From: Bacillus subtilis
Lineage (GTDB): Bacteria; Bacillota; Bacilli; Bacillales; Bacillaceae_C
Length of the DNA: 64,000 nucleotides
Assembly (NCBI RefSeq): GCF_008764245.1
Contig: NZ_VTQV01000011.1
Coordinates: forward strand, 27,343 to 91,342
Direction: 5' to 3'
Within the stretch, counting starts at the first letter, position 1. Each line of letters opens with the position of its first letter. The translations under genes were made by a program, and so were the position numbers. Below are positions 10,502 through 18,978 of this stretch, piece by piece. Below the pieces are notes generated by a model. That model ran no database searches. It was not told the origin of the DNA and was given only the letters and a program-made list of their open reading frames with translations.

Positions 10502-10579
10502 AAGATCACCTCTTCTTTATAGTACCAAATAGATATGGGTCTCTTTATTTTAAGGATAAGAAAGAATTTGGGCAAATGC

Positions 10580-10700
10580 TGGATCCAGCGCCTAGCGACT
10601 AGCAAATTTACGTCTTCTTCGATAAGCGAACATCAGTTCGTCCTTCAATGTCTAGCTGCAGGCGGTAGGATCGCTAAACGGGTGCTTGCGCTTTTCTTAT
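10580..10700 (+). repeat. Dispersed intergenic repeat, copy 1
   Basis: A non-coding stretch starting near CCAGCGCCTAGCGACTAGC and ending in CGCTTTTCTTAT. A related stretch lies at 63902-63985 in the same orientation, sharing the CCAGCGCCTA-CGACTAGCAAA start and the CGATAAG-AACATC middle. I recognise this as a repeat type scattered in Bacillaceae genomes, usually between genes. Confidence 0.7.
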
Positions 10701-10706
10701 AACCAT

Positions 10707-11219
10707 TTAGATTTGATTCAACTGTTCCAGTGACATCAAAACGTATGTCAAAAAATCCTTTATTTCCCCCATATGTTCTTCCGTTAATTTTGATTTGAAT
10801 TGAACTTCAATCCTGTTTAGATATCCCCACTTTTCGCCATATATGAAACTTAATGTTTGTGTTAACTCCACATCTTCCTCCCAAATGGAGGATAATACTT
10901 GTTTGATTTGTTCACATTCCTTATGTGGCTCCCTTACTGCTTTTCTAAATTGTAGAAGCAGGAAGCATCCTGGCTGGGCTTCGGGCATTTCTAATATCTC
11001 CCCCGCCAAGTCTTCAAGTAAAGTCCCCAATTTTAACTCTGCTGTCACTTCCGGTTGGTCAACCAATATGAATTCAAGGGATAGGCATCTAGATAAGCGC
11101 GCAAAATCAATTTGATCCTTTCTATTTTGTATCAGGATCTTCTGATCGATATTATCCAAATCATAAAGATGGTTTTCAAAAGCTACTTTTAAATTTTCAA
11201 AGACGGTTGGATCAAACAT
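10707..11219 (-). CDS. Conserved-looking hypothetical protein
   Basis: A 170-residue soluble protein that I do not recognise. I start it at ATG 11219 (MFDPTVFENLK), with GGAGG seven bases upstream, instead of 30 bases earlier. It is acidic and leucine-rich, with no signal peptide or membrane helix and no catalytic motif I can name. Alternating helices and strands (for example FLLLQFRKAV and RIEVQFKSKL) suggest an alpha/beta fold. It stands alone, between a dispersed repeat downstream and the ABC-F gene upstream. Confidence 0.65.
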   Translation of the reverse strand: MFDPTVFENLKVAFENHLYDLDNIDQKILIQNRKDQIDFARLSRCLSLEFILVDQPEVTAELKLGTLLEDLAGEILEMPEAQPGCFLLLQFRKAVREPHKECEQIKQVLSSIWEEDVELTQTLSFIYGEKWGYLNRIEVQFKSKLTEEHMGEIKDFLTYVLMSLEQLNQI

Positions 11220-11432
11220 ATTATTGCCTCCGTTCCTTTCACTAAACACCCTCTATTTTAAACCAAAAACTCGATAACAAACCTATTTTAGAAAGATATA
11301 CGAGTGAATAACCATGCTTGCGAGATCTATCACTCTAACTTGAAAACGAAACAAAGAAAAAGAAGAACAAGTGAAGGGTTAAGAACGATCACCTTGTTCT
11401 TCTTTTATCGGGCCGGCCCCCGTTTCACTCAT

Positions 11433-12977
11433 TTAGACCCATTTTTCCATATCCCATACTTGGGTTACCCATGATTGATAAAAATCTGGTTCATGCGAAA
11501 CCAATAGAATGGTCCCTTCGTATGCCTGTAGGGCTTGCTGCAAAGCCTCTTTTGCTGATGTATCTAGATGATTGGTTGGTTCATCTAATACAAGTACATT
11601 GCCTGTTGTTAATTGCAATTGACATAGGCGGACTTTTGTCTGTTCACCACCACTTAAGGTACGGAGGGGTTGAAAAATATGTTCACTCCTTAATCCACAT
11701 CTCGCCAGCATGGTTCTCGCTTCTTTCTGAGTCAAATGTGGAAATAACGAACAGATCTCTTCTAAAGCCGTTTGGTTTCCTTTAATGAGGACTTCTTGAG
11801 AAAAATAGACAGGCTGGACGCGGTCTCCTAAAATGACATTTCCTTCTATAGGCTTGATTTGTCCAAGCAAGGTCTTCAAGGTCGTTGTTTTTCCAATTCC
11901 GTTATGACCCACAATCGCAACCTTTTCCCCACGTTCAAGTTTGATATTCATGGCGGAGAATAAGGATTCATGGTAACCGATTTTTAATTCCTCGGTTTCA
12001 AGAATCAATCTAGCTGGCTGGTAATGAACCTGAAAAGAAAAAGTGGATTTCGGCTGATCCGTTGGTTTATCAATTCGCACCATTTTTTCCAGTTTTTTCT
12101 CTCGGCTTTTCGCCTGCTTGGCCGTGGAAGCTCTCGCTTTATTTTTTTGAATATAGGTCTCTAACTTTTGGATTTCTTCCTGTTGTTTTTGATACTGTTG
12201 ATAGATTTGTTCCTTCCGCAACTCATAAGCCTTTAAGAATTGTTGATAATTTCCTGTATAGCGAAATAATTGTTTATGTTCAAGATGATAAATCACATTT
12301 ACTACTTCATTCATAAAACCTGTATCATGACTTATCAATACAAAAGCATGCGGATAGGTGCTTAAATAATTTTTCAACCACTCTATATGGGCCAGATCTA
12401 GATAATTGGTCGGTTCATCTAGTAATAGCACCTCTGGTTGAGTTAATAATAATTTGGCTAGTAAAAGCTTTGTTCGTTGTCCTCCACTTAGTTTGCTTAC
12501 ATCCGTTTTTAATCCAAGAGAGGTTAACCCTAAACCAGCAGCCACCTCTTCAATTTTAGCATCCATTTGATAAAAATCATGTTGATCCAATATCGTCTGT
12601 AAATGGCTATATCGTTGCAATAATTTATCGAGTTGCTCACCCGACGCATTCCCCATTTCCATAGAAATGGCAAGCATCTCCTGTTCCGCATTCAATAAAT
12701 CCTGAAAAGCCCCTTGTAAAAAAGCCATCATCGTGATACCTGATTCTAATTGAATATGCTGCTCCAAATTCCCAAGCTTGGCGGTTGGATTCCAATGAAT
12801 ATGGCCGGAATCTGGAAGAAGTTTTCCTGTTAACAAGTTAAATAACGTTGATTTTCCAACGCCATTCGCACCCACCAAACCAATATGCTCTCCTTTTAAT
12901 ATGCGAAAAGATATATTTTGTAAAACAGTCTTGTCTCCATAACTATGTGACAATTGTTCAACATCTAAAATACTCAT
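11433..12977 (-). CDS. ABC-F family ATPase, YfmM-like; candidate antibiotic-resistance or translation factor
   Basis: A 514-residue soluble ABC-F protein with two ATPase domains. Walker A motifs are GANGVGKST (domain 1) and GHNGIGKTT (domain 2); signature motifs are LSGGQRT and LSGGEQT; Walker B regions end in DEPTNYLD and DEPTNHLD. The basic linker between domains (about 240-310) would reach toward the ribosomal P/E site. Overall it resembles B. subtilis YfmM. ABC-F proteins act on stalled ribosomes, and some protect against antibiotics. Its 300-base leader with a leader ORF and terminator suggests induction by ribosome stalling. ATG 12977 follows AAAGGAGAG. Confidence 0.92.
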   Translation of the reverse strand: MSILDVEQLSHSYGDKTVLQNISFRILKGEHIGLVGANGVGKSTLFNLLTGKLLPDSGHIHWNPTAKLGNLEQHIQLESGITMMAFLQGAFQDLLNAEQEMLAISMEMGNASGEQLDKLLQRYSHLQTILDQHDFYQMDAKIEEVAAGLGLTSLGLKTDVSKLSGGQRTKLLLAKLLLTQPEVLLLDEPTNYLDLAHIEWLKNYLSTYPHAFVLISHDTGFMNEVVNVIYHLEHKQLFRYTGNYQQFLKAYELRKEQIYQQYQKQQEEIQKLETYIQKNKARASTAKQAKSREKKLEKMVRIDKPTDQPKSTFSFQVHYQPARLILETEELKIGYHESLFSAMNIKLERGEKVAIVGHNGIGKTTTLKTLLGQIKPIEGNVILGDRVQPVYFSQEVLIKGNQTALEEICSLFPHLTQKEARTMLARCGLRSEHIFQPLRTLSGGEQTKVRLCQLQLTTGNVLVLDEPTNHLDTSAKEALQQALQAYEGTILLVSHEPDFYQSWVTQVWDMEKWV

Positions 12978-13021
12978 TTTTTTGCTCTCCTTTAATGTAA
13001 TAAGCTACCCAAACACGAGAA

Positions 13022-13060
13022 CAAAATAAAAATGGCAGGGCGAGATCTCGCCCTGCTAGC
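13022..13060 (-). terminator. Leader terminator (attenuator) before the ABC-F gene
   Basis: A perfect 11-bp-arm palindrome at 13035-13056 (GCAGGGCGAGA and its complement) is followed on the minus strand by a T-rich run at 13022-13033. It lies 45 bases before the ABC-F start, inside the leader, so transcription must read through it to express the gene. Confidence 0.85.
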
Positions 13061-13239
13061 ATCCATTAATAAAAACGATCACGAAATAAGAAAGAGAAAG
13101 GAGGTAAAAAAGACACCGAACCTTATCCATGCAACTATAAAAAAGTGATTGTTTTATCTTGTTAAAGAGCTAATCAGTGAAGATCTACTGTAGAACTCGC
13201 GTTTAGGCTTTGTTAAAAATGGGCATACGGATCCCGTTA

Positions 13240-13278
13240 TCAAGCCAAGACGAGTTGAAGCACAGTAGAAATATTCAT
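13240..13278 (-). CDS. Leader peptide upstream of the ABC-F gene
   Basis: A 12-codon frame, MNISTVLQLVLA, starts at ATG 13278 with a strong AAGGAGG site at 13289-13296 and ends at TGA 13240. Its own coding sequence (TCTACTGT and AACTCG blocks, 13251-13269) is complementary to 13184-13199, so ribosome position on it would decide which leader hairpin forms. This is the layout of ribosome-mediated attenuation known for vmlR-like and erm genes. Confidence 0.72.
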   Translation of the reverse strand: MNISTVLQLVLA

Positions 13279-13322
13279 TGATAAAGCTCCCTCCTTAATC
13301 GAACTAAAATGTTTAAGTACAT

Positions 13323-13350
13323 ATTATAACAGATAATCCTAAATTGCAAA
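13323..13350 (-). promoter_or_regulatory. Promoter of the ABC-F leader transcript
   Basis: A TATAAT -10 (13323-13328) and a TTTGCA/TTGCAA -35 (13344-13350) lie 45 bases before the leader peptide start. The spacing of 15-16 bp is slightly short. Confidence 0.55.
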
Positions 13351-13394
13351 ACCCTTACATTTTTTTAAAAAAAGGGCAGTGATAGGATGAAGGT

Positions 13395-13522
13395 GTTGAT
13401 TTCCGTTCTGGCTGGACGCTTTCCGCGGGGCGTTTCTTGAGCCGCTTCGTCGCTTCGCTCCTGCAGGGTCTCAAGCTGCACGCTCATTCCCGCAGGAGTC
13501 GCCAGCCGCCACTCCAATCAAC
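13395..13522. repeat. GC-rich dispersed repeat with inverted ends
   Basis: A 128-bp element begins GTTGAT and ends ATCAAC, with an interior of GC-rich hairpin arms (GACGCTTTCCGCGGGGCG near the left, TCCCGCAGGAGTCGCC near the right). Its composition is far above the local A+T-rich background. I recognise it as a common intergenic repeat in Bacillus-type genomes. It separates the ABC-F leader from the iron-type transporter operon. Confidence 0.75.
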
Positions 13523-13616
13523 GCATTTCAAAAGTGATATGAATCTTCATTCTAGGGGCTTTTACTTCATAAAAGCCATACAGGCATTTATCCCCTCCTC
13601 TCCACCCAAAGTCCTA

Positions 13617-13660
13617 TTGACAGATGAATCCATGGACAGCTAAGATAATTCTTAAAGTTG
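13617..13660 (+). promoter_or_regulatory. Promoter of the FecCD-type transporter operon, possible weak Fur site
   Basis: TTGACA (13617-13622) and TAAGAT (about 13641) are spaced by 18 bp, about 85 bases before the permease start. The -10 region runs into AGATAATTCTTA, which resembles half of a Fur box but matches poorly in its second half. Iron control is only a suggestion. Confidence 0.45.
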
Positions 13661-13726
13661 CATAAGGTAAACTATTTAGTCTAAAAGAAACAAATTTACC
13701 TATGGTTAAATTCAAGGAGTGAGGTA

Positions 13727-14800
13727 TTGATCACAACAAATCCGGTAAACAGAGAAAACAAAATCTATATAGGTGGACAAAAGAAGAATATCATTCGCTT
13801 ATCTATCTTTCTTATCATTTTGTTTTGTGTAATTATTGTGTCCAATTCAATCGGACCGTTCCATATTCCATTCCAGCATTCGTTAGCGATTATACTCGAC
13901 CATTTACATATCACATCAGGAACAGCTTTTTCGGAAAAAGAGATGACCGTCATCACAAGTATTCGTTTACCAAGAGTCCTAGTCGGTGCCCTTGTGGGAG
14001 CTGGGCTTGGGATATCGGGGGCGATCATGCAAGGTCTATTCCGGAACCCGCTTGTAGAACCAGGATATATTGGGGTTTCAAGTGGGGCGGCTGTCGCAGC
14101 TGTGATCGTGCTTTATTTTGGACTCACACAATTCAGCATGTGGGTTCTGCCTTTGGCAGCCTTTGTTGGGGCAGCTCTTTCCCTGTTTTTCGTGTTAATT
14201 ATTTGGCAAGTGAGCAAAAAGACATCTATCTCAACACTTCTACTTGTTGGATTGGGGATGAATCTTTTTCTTTCAGCTGTTATGAGTGTATTTATTGCGA
14301 GTGCTCCAAGTGAGCAAGAGCTTCGAGGGATAGTTTTCTGGCTTCAAGGTGGATTGGAAGCAAGGACTTGGGAGCATGTCCAGCTGATTAGCCCCATTAT
14401 CATCGGAGCGATTTTACTCGTCTTCATTTTTTCTAGGGAACTTAATGTCATGCTATTGGGTGATGAACAAGCGAAAAGTTCAGGGGTGAATGTAAAACGA
14501 TCGCGATATATTTTACTTGGTTTAGCGGCGCTAATGGTTGGGGCTGGAGTATCGGTAAGTGGGACAATTGGTTTTGTTGGCCTTATAGTCCCTCATGCGA
14601 TTCGGCTAATTTTCGGACCAGATCATCGCTTTCTCTTGCCAGCAAGTGCTTTAGGAGGAGCTTCATTTTTAGTTCTTGCTGATATTGTGTCTCGTACAAT
14701 GATTCAGCCTGTCAGTGTTCAAGTGGGAGTCGTCTGCTCCCTCATTGGAGCCCCAGTCTTTTTATTCCTAGTACTTAAATCAAGGAGGGGAAGCTTATAA
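13727..14800 (+). CDS. FecCD-family ABC transporter permease (heme, corrinoid or siderophore)
   Basis: A 357-residue inner-membrane permease with about ten helices of the BtuC/FhuB/HmuU type. Visible family segments are RLPRVLVGALVGAGLG, GLFRNPLVEPGYIGVSSGA and the C-terminal GFVGLIVPHAIRL coupling region. The start is TTG 13727, placed by the AAGGAGTGAGG site just upstream. The stop overlaps the start of the ATPase gene. The family imports iron-siderophores, heme or cobalamin; the neighbouring chelatase-like gene makes a tetrapyrrole the most attractive substrate. Confidence 0.9.
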   Translation: MITTNPVNRENKIYIGGQKKNIIRLSIFLIILFCVIIVSNSIGPFHIPFQHSLAIILDHLHITSGTAFSEKEMTVITSIRLPRVLVGALVGAGLGISGAIMQGLFRNPLVEPGYIGVSSGAAVAAVIVLYFGLTQFSMWVLPLAAFVGAALSLFFVLIIWQVSKKTSISTLLLVGLGMNLFLSAVMSVFIASAPSEQELRGIVFWLQGGLEARTWEHVQLISPIIIGAILLVFIFSRELNVMLLGDEQAKSSGVNVKRSRYILLGLAALMVGAGVSVSGTIGFVGLIVPHAIRLIFGPDHRFLLPASALGGASFLVLADIVSRTMIQPVSVQVGVVCSLIGAPVFLFLVLKSRRGSL

Positions 14801-15618
14801 TGACAACACTTATTTCAGATCATGTCTCACTGCTTCTAGATGGAAACACCATTTTAAAAGACGTTTCGTTAACAGCGGAAAAAGGAAACTTTATTGGTTT
14901 AATCGGGCCAAACGGATCCGGAAAGTCAACTTGGATACGCGCTTTGGCAGGACTTTTACCGTTTCAACAAGGGAAGATCTATTTGAATGGAAAAGAAATC
15001 AAGCATTATTCTCCAAAGGAAATAGCACTTATAATCGGCTATGTCCCTCAAGACACAAGCTTTCATTTTGATTTTACCGTACATGAAATCGTCTTAATGG
15101 GAAGACATGCTCATATTCCTCGCTTTGGCTTGGAAAGTCAAGAGGATTATGAGATTGTGCAAAATGCTATGGAAAGAACAAATATTTCTCATTTATCGAA
15201 TCACTCGGTGAATAAATTATCAGGTGGTCAACGCCAATTGGTTTTTATCGCTAAAGCATTAACACAGCAAGCGAACATTTTATTATTGGATGAACCGACT
15301 TCTGCCCTAGATATCAATCGACAGCTCCAAGTTTTAGAGCTGATCAAGCAATTAACCAAGGAAGGAGCCACGGTCATTATGGCTTTACATGATCTTAATT
15401 TAGCCGCACGATATTGCGATAAATTGGTGTTACTAGCGAATGGACGCGTACTTGCCTCCGGAGAGCCAATAGATGTCTTCTCGCCCGAAACATTGAGAGA
15501 AAGCTACCATATCCATACCGCCGTGCGGTACGACGACCTTATAGAAGCCTATTATATTACGGCCTTGTCACAAATTGAAGAAGCCGTTAGGATTTGGGAA
15601 ATTTTTAGGAAAGGATGA
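14800..15618 (+). CDS. ABC transporter ATPase, FecE/HmuV/BtuD type
   Basis: A 272-residue ATPase energising the upstream permease. Walker A GPNGSGKST, Q-loop YVPQDTS, signature LSGGQRQ, Walker B LLLDEPTSALD and the switch histidine in ALHDLN are all present. The C-terminal 50 residues extend slightly past the ATPase core, as in HmuV-like proteins. It overlaps the permease stop by 1 base and the binding-protein start by 4 bases, so the three are tightly coupled. Confidence 0.93.
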   Translation: MTTLISDHVSLLLDGNTILKDVSLTAEKGNFIGLIGPNGSGKSTWIRALAGLLPFQQGKIYLNGKEIKHYSPKEIALIIGYVPQDTSFHFDFTVHEIVLMGRHAHIPRFGLESQEDYEIVQNAMERTNISHLSNHSVNKLSGGQRQLVFIAKALTQQANILLLDEPTSALDINRQLQVLELIKQLTKEGATVIMALHDLNLAARYCDKLVLLANGRVLASGEPIDVFSPETLRESYHIHTAVRYDDLIEAYYITALSQIEEAVRIWEIFRKG

Positions 15619-16649
15619 AGAAAATGAAATGTTATCGAGATGGAAGAAAAAATGGATTATTCATTGGTTTATTTCTTATTATAACCCTCTTATGTGTTAC
15701 AGGGTGTGCTAGTGGGGAAAAGGTTGTACAATCTGAGTCAAATAAGGCTGCAAAATCTAATGAAAAAGGCAATTCTGAATTCCCACGAACGCTGTCTATT
15801 GAAGGGAAAGAGATGACTGTTCAGGCACAGCCACAACAAATTGCCGCATTATCTTTAAATGTTGCGGAAATCGTCATAGATTTAGTAGGAACAGATTCGC
15901 TTGTAGCGATCACTGAAAGCGCCGAGAATGCAAGCCTGTCTCATTATAGTCAAGAAATAGAAGGGATCCCTTATAAAGTTAAAGGCGCAACCTCACTTGA
16001 TCCGGAAGTCGTCCTTTCTTATGATCCTGATTTAGTGCTATTGACTCTGACACATGGCGCAGAGCAAGATGCAGAAAAATTATTTGAGCAATCAGGCACA
16101 CCCTTAGCTTCTTTTAGTCGCTGGACGACCGTCCAAAATGTGATGGAGAATTATCTTGCTATTGGACAATTATTAGGGGAGGAAGAAAAGGCGGAAGAAA
16201 TCGTCGATCAGCTGGAACAAAAAATCAATCAAGCGCAATCCCTTGTAAAAGATAGCGATCAACAGCCAACCGTGTTAATCCTTTCCCAAGTAGGATCCAA
16301 CACTGGACCATATATACTCGGTCCCTCGAGCATTGCCTATGATTTGATTCAATTAGCTGGAGGCACCCCTGGTTCAGATGTATTAGGTTTGGAAAAATCG
16401 GCTCCTGCCTCAATTGAACATTTGATTGATATGGATCCTGATTACATCATTCTTGTTGAATGGGGCACGACCAGTGATGAATTTCAAGATTTAGTTGATT
16501 CGGAAGGATTTCAAACCTTAACAGCTGTGCAAGAAGACAAAATCAAACGAATGAAAGCGAAGGATATCTCACAAGCCAATCGCTATATTGTCGATCAATT
16601 AGGGGCATTAGTAGAATGGCTCCACCCAAATGAGATTGGAAAGGAGTGA
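15615..16649 (+). CDS. Substrate-binding lipoprotein of the FecCD-type transporter
   Basis: A 344-residue TroA/FhuD-fold binding protein. A signal peptide ends in a lipobox with C31 (VTGC), followed by a Ser/Lys/Asn-rich tether to about residue 55. The body has the family pattern IAALSLNVAEIVIDL near its start and DLVLLT-type strands. It should deliver a metal complex to the permease from the outer face of the membrane. ATG 15615 overlaps the ATPase stop; ATG 15624 is a possible alternative with better spacing to AAAGG. Ligand type (heme, B12, siderophore) is not decided by sequence. Confidence 0.88.
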   Translation: MKKMKCYRDGRKNGLFIGLFLIITLLCVTGCASGEKVVQSESNKAAKSNEKGNSEFPRTLSIEGKEMTVQAQPQQIAALSLNVAEIVIDLVGTDSLVAITESAENASLSHYSQEIEGIPYKVKGATSLDPEVVLSYDPDLVLLTLTHGAEQDAEKLFEQSGTPLASFSRWTTVQNVMENYLAIGQLLGEEEKAEEIVDQLEQKINQAQSLVKDSDQQPTVLILSQVGSNTGPYILGPSSIAYDLIQLAGGTPGSDVLGLEKSAPASIEHLIDMDPDYIILVEWGTTSDEFQDLVDSEGFQTLTAVQEDKIKRMKAKDISQANRYIVDQLGALVEWLHPNEIGKE

Positions 16650-16653
16650 TCAT

Positions 16654-17568
16654 GTGATTGGCCTGATTACTTTTGCTTACGGAGCACCTATATCATTGGA
16701 TGATTTGGCTTCTTACTATGCTCATATTCACGGCGGGAAACCATTATCAGCAGAGAAACTAGAAGAAATGAAGAACCAGTTTAGACGTTGGGGAGTCGCT
16801 GATACATTAGGGAACATTACAAAAAGGCAAATCAAGGCATTGGCTTCTATAATACAGCCTCATTTTCCGGAACCTGTCCAAGGATATGCCGCTTATAAAC
16901 ATACCTCTCCTTTTGTCGAGGAGACAGTGGCGCAAATGATTGCTGATGGCGTGACAAAAATCATGACCATTCCGTTTAAACCTGTACATACGAAAGCTGG
17001 AAATATCTATTACCAGACACTGGTACGGAATGCTTTACGTAAATTAAAAGTCGATATACCTGTCTTCCATATCGAACAGTGGCATCACCATCCTTCATTC
17101 ATAAAAATATTCCGGGACCGTGTGAAGGCTGCTTGGGAGTGGCTGCCACAGTCAATCCAAAAGAATTCGCTTGTGATCTTTACCGCTCATAGTTTAGCCG
17201 GGAAAGCCGAGGCACGACAAGTATTTGAAAAGCAATTACTGGAGTTAGCCAACAGCATTGTGGACCCATTGTCACTACCAAAATGGCGGATTGCTTATCG
17301 TAGTGCCGGCTCACACGAGGGGATGTGGTCTGAACCAGATATCCAAGAGGTGATCAAAGAAGAAGCAAACAAAGGCTGCCAAGGCATCATTGTCTGTGAA
17401 TTGCTAACCGTGACGGAGAATATTGAAGCATTATTTGATATTGGTTACAATGTCCAGGACCTTTGTCAGGAACTTGGTATAGAAGTTTTTAGAACGCCAA
17501 TGCTCAATGATTCATTTGATTTCATTAAAGCTTTGGAGGAGATTGTCATAGAACAAATGGATGTTTGA
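16654..17568 (+). CDS. Divergent ferrochelatase (HemH/CpfC-like)
   Basis: A 304-residue class II chelatase relative. Counting from GTG 16654 (AAGGAG upstream), it keeps the key positions of B. subtilis HemH/CpfC: Y9 in FAYGAP (HemH Y13), H179 in TAHSLAG (H183) and E258 in ENIEALFD (E264). The surrounding residues differ: the HSLPEKI motif is now HSLAGKA. The coding region follows the binding-protein stop by 4 bp, so it belongs to the uptake operon, not to a heme biosynthesis cluster. It may insert or remove metal from an imported tetrapyrrole, or be a second ferrochelatase. That role is inferred. Confidence 0.85.
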   Translation: MIGLITFAYGAPISLDDLASYYAHIHGGKPLSAEKLEEMKNQFRRWGVADTLGNITKRQIKALASIIQPHFPEPVQGYAAYKHTSPFVEETVAQMIADGVTKIMTIPFKPVHTKAGNIYYQTLVRNALRKLKVDIPVFHIEQWHHHPSFIKIFRDRVKAAWEWLPQSIQKNSLVIFTAHSLAGKAEARQVFEKQLLELANSIVDPLSLPKWRIAYRSAGSHEGMWSEPDIQEVIKEEANKGCQGIIVCELLTVTENIEALFDIGYNVQDLCQELGIEVFRTPMLNDSFDFIKALEEIVIEQMDV

Positions 17569-17579
17569 AATAGTTAAGA

Positions 17580-17738
17580 AAGTCTGGGACATAGCTAGAA
17601 TGTTAAGCTTCAAAGACGAACAAGGCATTACCTTAGCGGAGGACTTTTGCGGGAAGTAAGAACCTGGAAGGCAAACAAAACGGGTTTTGTGCACTATAGT
17701 AATTCGTTTTTTTGGTAAAAACAGTTTGGCCCAGCTTT
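17580..17738 (+). repeat. Dispersed repeat with CTGGGAC/GGCCCAG ends
   Basis: A non-coding element begins AAGTCTGGGACATAGC and ends GTTTGGCCCAGCTTTAA, so its ends are roughly inverted. It includes a TTTTGTGCACTATAGTAA segment. I recall similar 'GTCTGGGACATA' repeats in Bacillaceae genomes. It lies after the chelatase gene and may also help end that transcript. Confidence 0.55.
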
Positions 17739-17795
17739 AAAAAAAGCTCGTCTATTATCTCAGATCCAGCATAGAATGGATTCGAGGTGACATTT

Positions 17796-18959
17796 ATGCG
17801 CGAAGTGACAATAGACAAATTACATATTTTTATGACGATGTTTATCATTAGCTTAATCATGAGTGTGCAAGGACCTATTTTCACTCCATATGCAGCCATG
17901 TTGGGAGCATCCAGTATCATGATTGGCATTATGTTAAGCACCTCTCAATTAGCGAGCCTAACAGGAAATTTAATTGTTGGTCCTTTAGTGGATCGATATG
18001 GAAAAAGACTATTTATTACGCTGCCACTACTCTTTTCGGGATTTTTATATATCGCCCATGGTTTTACCTTAAACGCTACTAGTTTACTCGTTTTACGTTC
18101 TGTGAACAGCTTTGCTCTCGCCTTCTTAATGCCTGCAGCTTTAACGTTTATTTCTGGATATGCGGCCAATAGCCGACAACAAGGGAAAAATATGGCGATT
18201 ATCGGCATACTTGGGATGATCGCCAATATTATCGCTCCACTGATTGGTGGCAAACTCGGAACATGGATTGGCTATGCCCATACCTATTTCGTCATCGGGG
18301 TCGCATTACTTTTCATTGCAGTATATACAATGTTGTTCTTGCGCGATCGACAAACACTCGTCGTAAAAAGAAAATCATCCAAACCTTCCCATTTTCTTCA
18401 AGTTTTGGGCAACCCAGCACTCCAGCTCGTTTATTTAACAGGGTTTGCGGTTATGTACATTCATGGTGTGATTATTTATGAAATTCCTTATTTAACAGTG
18501 GAACGAGGGTTTTCCACAATGAACACAGGACAATTGTTCAGTTTTATGGCGATCGGCACACTAATATCCTTATCGTTCTTTTTTATCCATCGTTTTGATC
18601 CGATCAAACGAATGATGGTTGGATTATTTTTAATGTGTATGAGTTTGGCTGTATTCTTTAATAGCCTACTTGGTTTGCCGTTCTTTTTATTTTTTATGGG
18701 GATTTGTTTTGGACTTACGATGCCTGCGGCGGCAACAGCGGTGACAGGGGCCGTTAAGAAAGAGGAGCATGGCCGAGCTTTCGGCGTCATGTCGGCGGTT
18801 TATTCTCTCGGGATGATTGTCAGCTCTTTTGTAACAGCTGTGATTCGCCAGATGGTTTCCCCTTACTTTGTCGCTTTCTTAGTCGGAATGTTTTTCTTAA
18901 CGATTATTGGTTATTTAAACTTCCGCACACCGAAAGCGGTTGAGGTGGAGGTATCTTAG
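17796..18959 (+). CDS. MFS transporter (drug/metabolite efflux type)
   Basis: A 387-residue major facilitator with 12 predicted helices. The loop between helices 2 and 3 carries the A-motif variant GPLVDRYGKR, and helices 4-5 carry ALTFISGYAA and the G-rich GMIANIIAPLIGG segment as in proton-driven exporters. ATG 17796 is preceded by GAGGTG; a GTG 9 bases earlier is less likely. It follows the chelatase operon after a repeat of about 160 bp, in the same direction. A link to metallophore or tetrapyrrole export is possible but unproven. Confidence 0.82.
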   Translation: MREVTIDKLHIFMTMFIISLIMSVQGPIFTPYAAMLGASSIMIGIMLSTSQLASLTGNLIVGPLVDRYGKRLFITLPLLFSGFLYIAHGFTLNATSLLVLRSVNSFALAFLMPAALTFISGYAANSRQQGKNMAIIGILGMIANIIAPLIGGKLGTWIGYAHTYFVIGVALLFIAVYTMLFLRDRQTLVVKRKSSKPSHFLQVLGNPALQLVYLTGFAVMYIHGVIIYEIPYLTVERGFSTMNTGQLFSFMAIGTLISLSFFFIHRFDPIKRMMVGLFLMCMSLAVFFNSLLGLPFFLFFMGICFGLTMPAAATAVTGAVKKEEHGRAFGVMSAVYSLGMIVSSFVTAVIRQMVSPYFVAFLVGMFFLTIIGYLNFRTPKAVEVEVS

Positions 18960-18978
18960 GGTACATGTTCTTTTGGAA

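Noticed and set aside
13437..13643. 68-codon plus frame across the GC-rich repeat
   Set aside because: It runs through the repeat and has no RBS; the repeat itself accounts for the open frame.
13640..13656. Fur box at the FecCD-type operon promoter
   Set aside because: Only the left half (GATAATT) fits; I keep it as a weak hint in the promoter entry, not as a site.
17633..17941. 102-codon minus frame before the MFS gene
   Set aside because: Half lies opposite the MFS gene and half in a repeat; no start signal.
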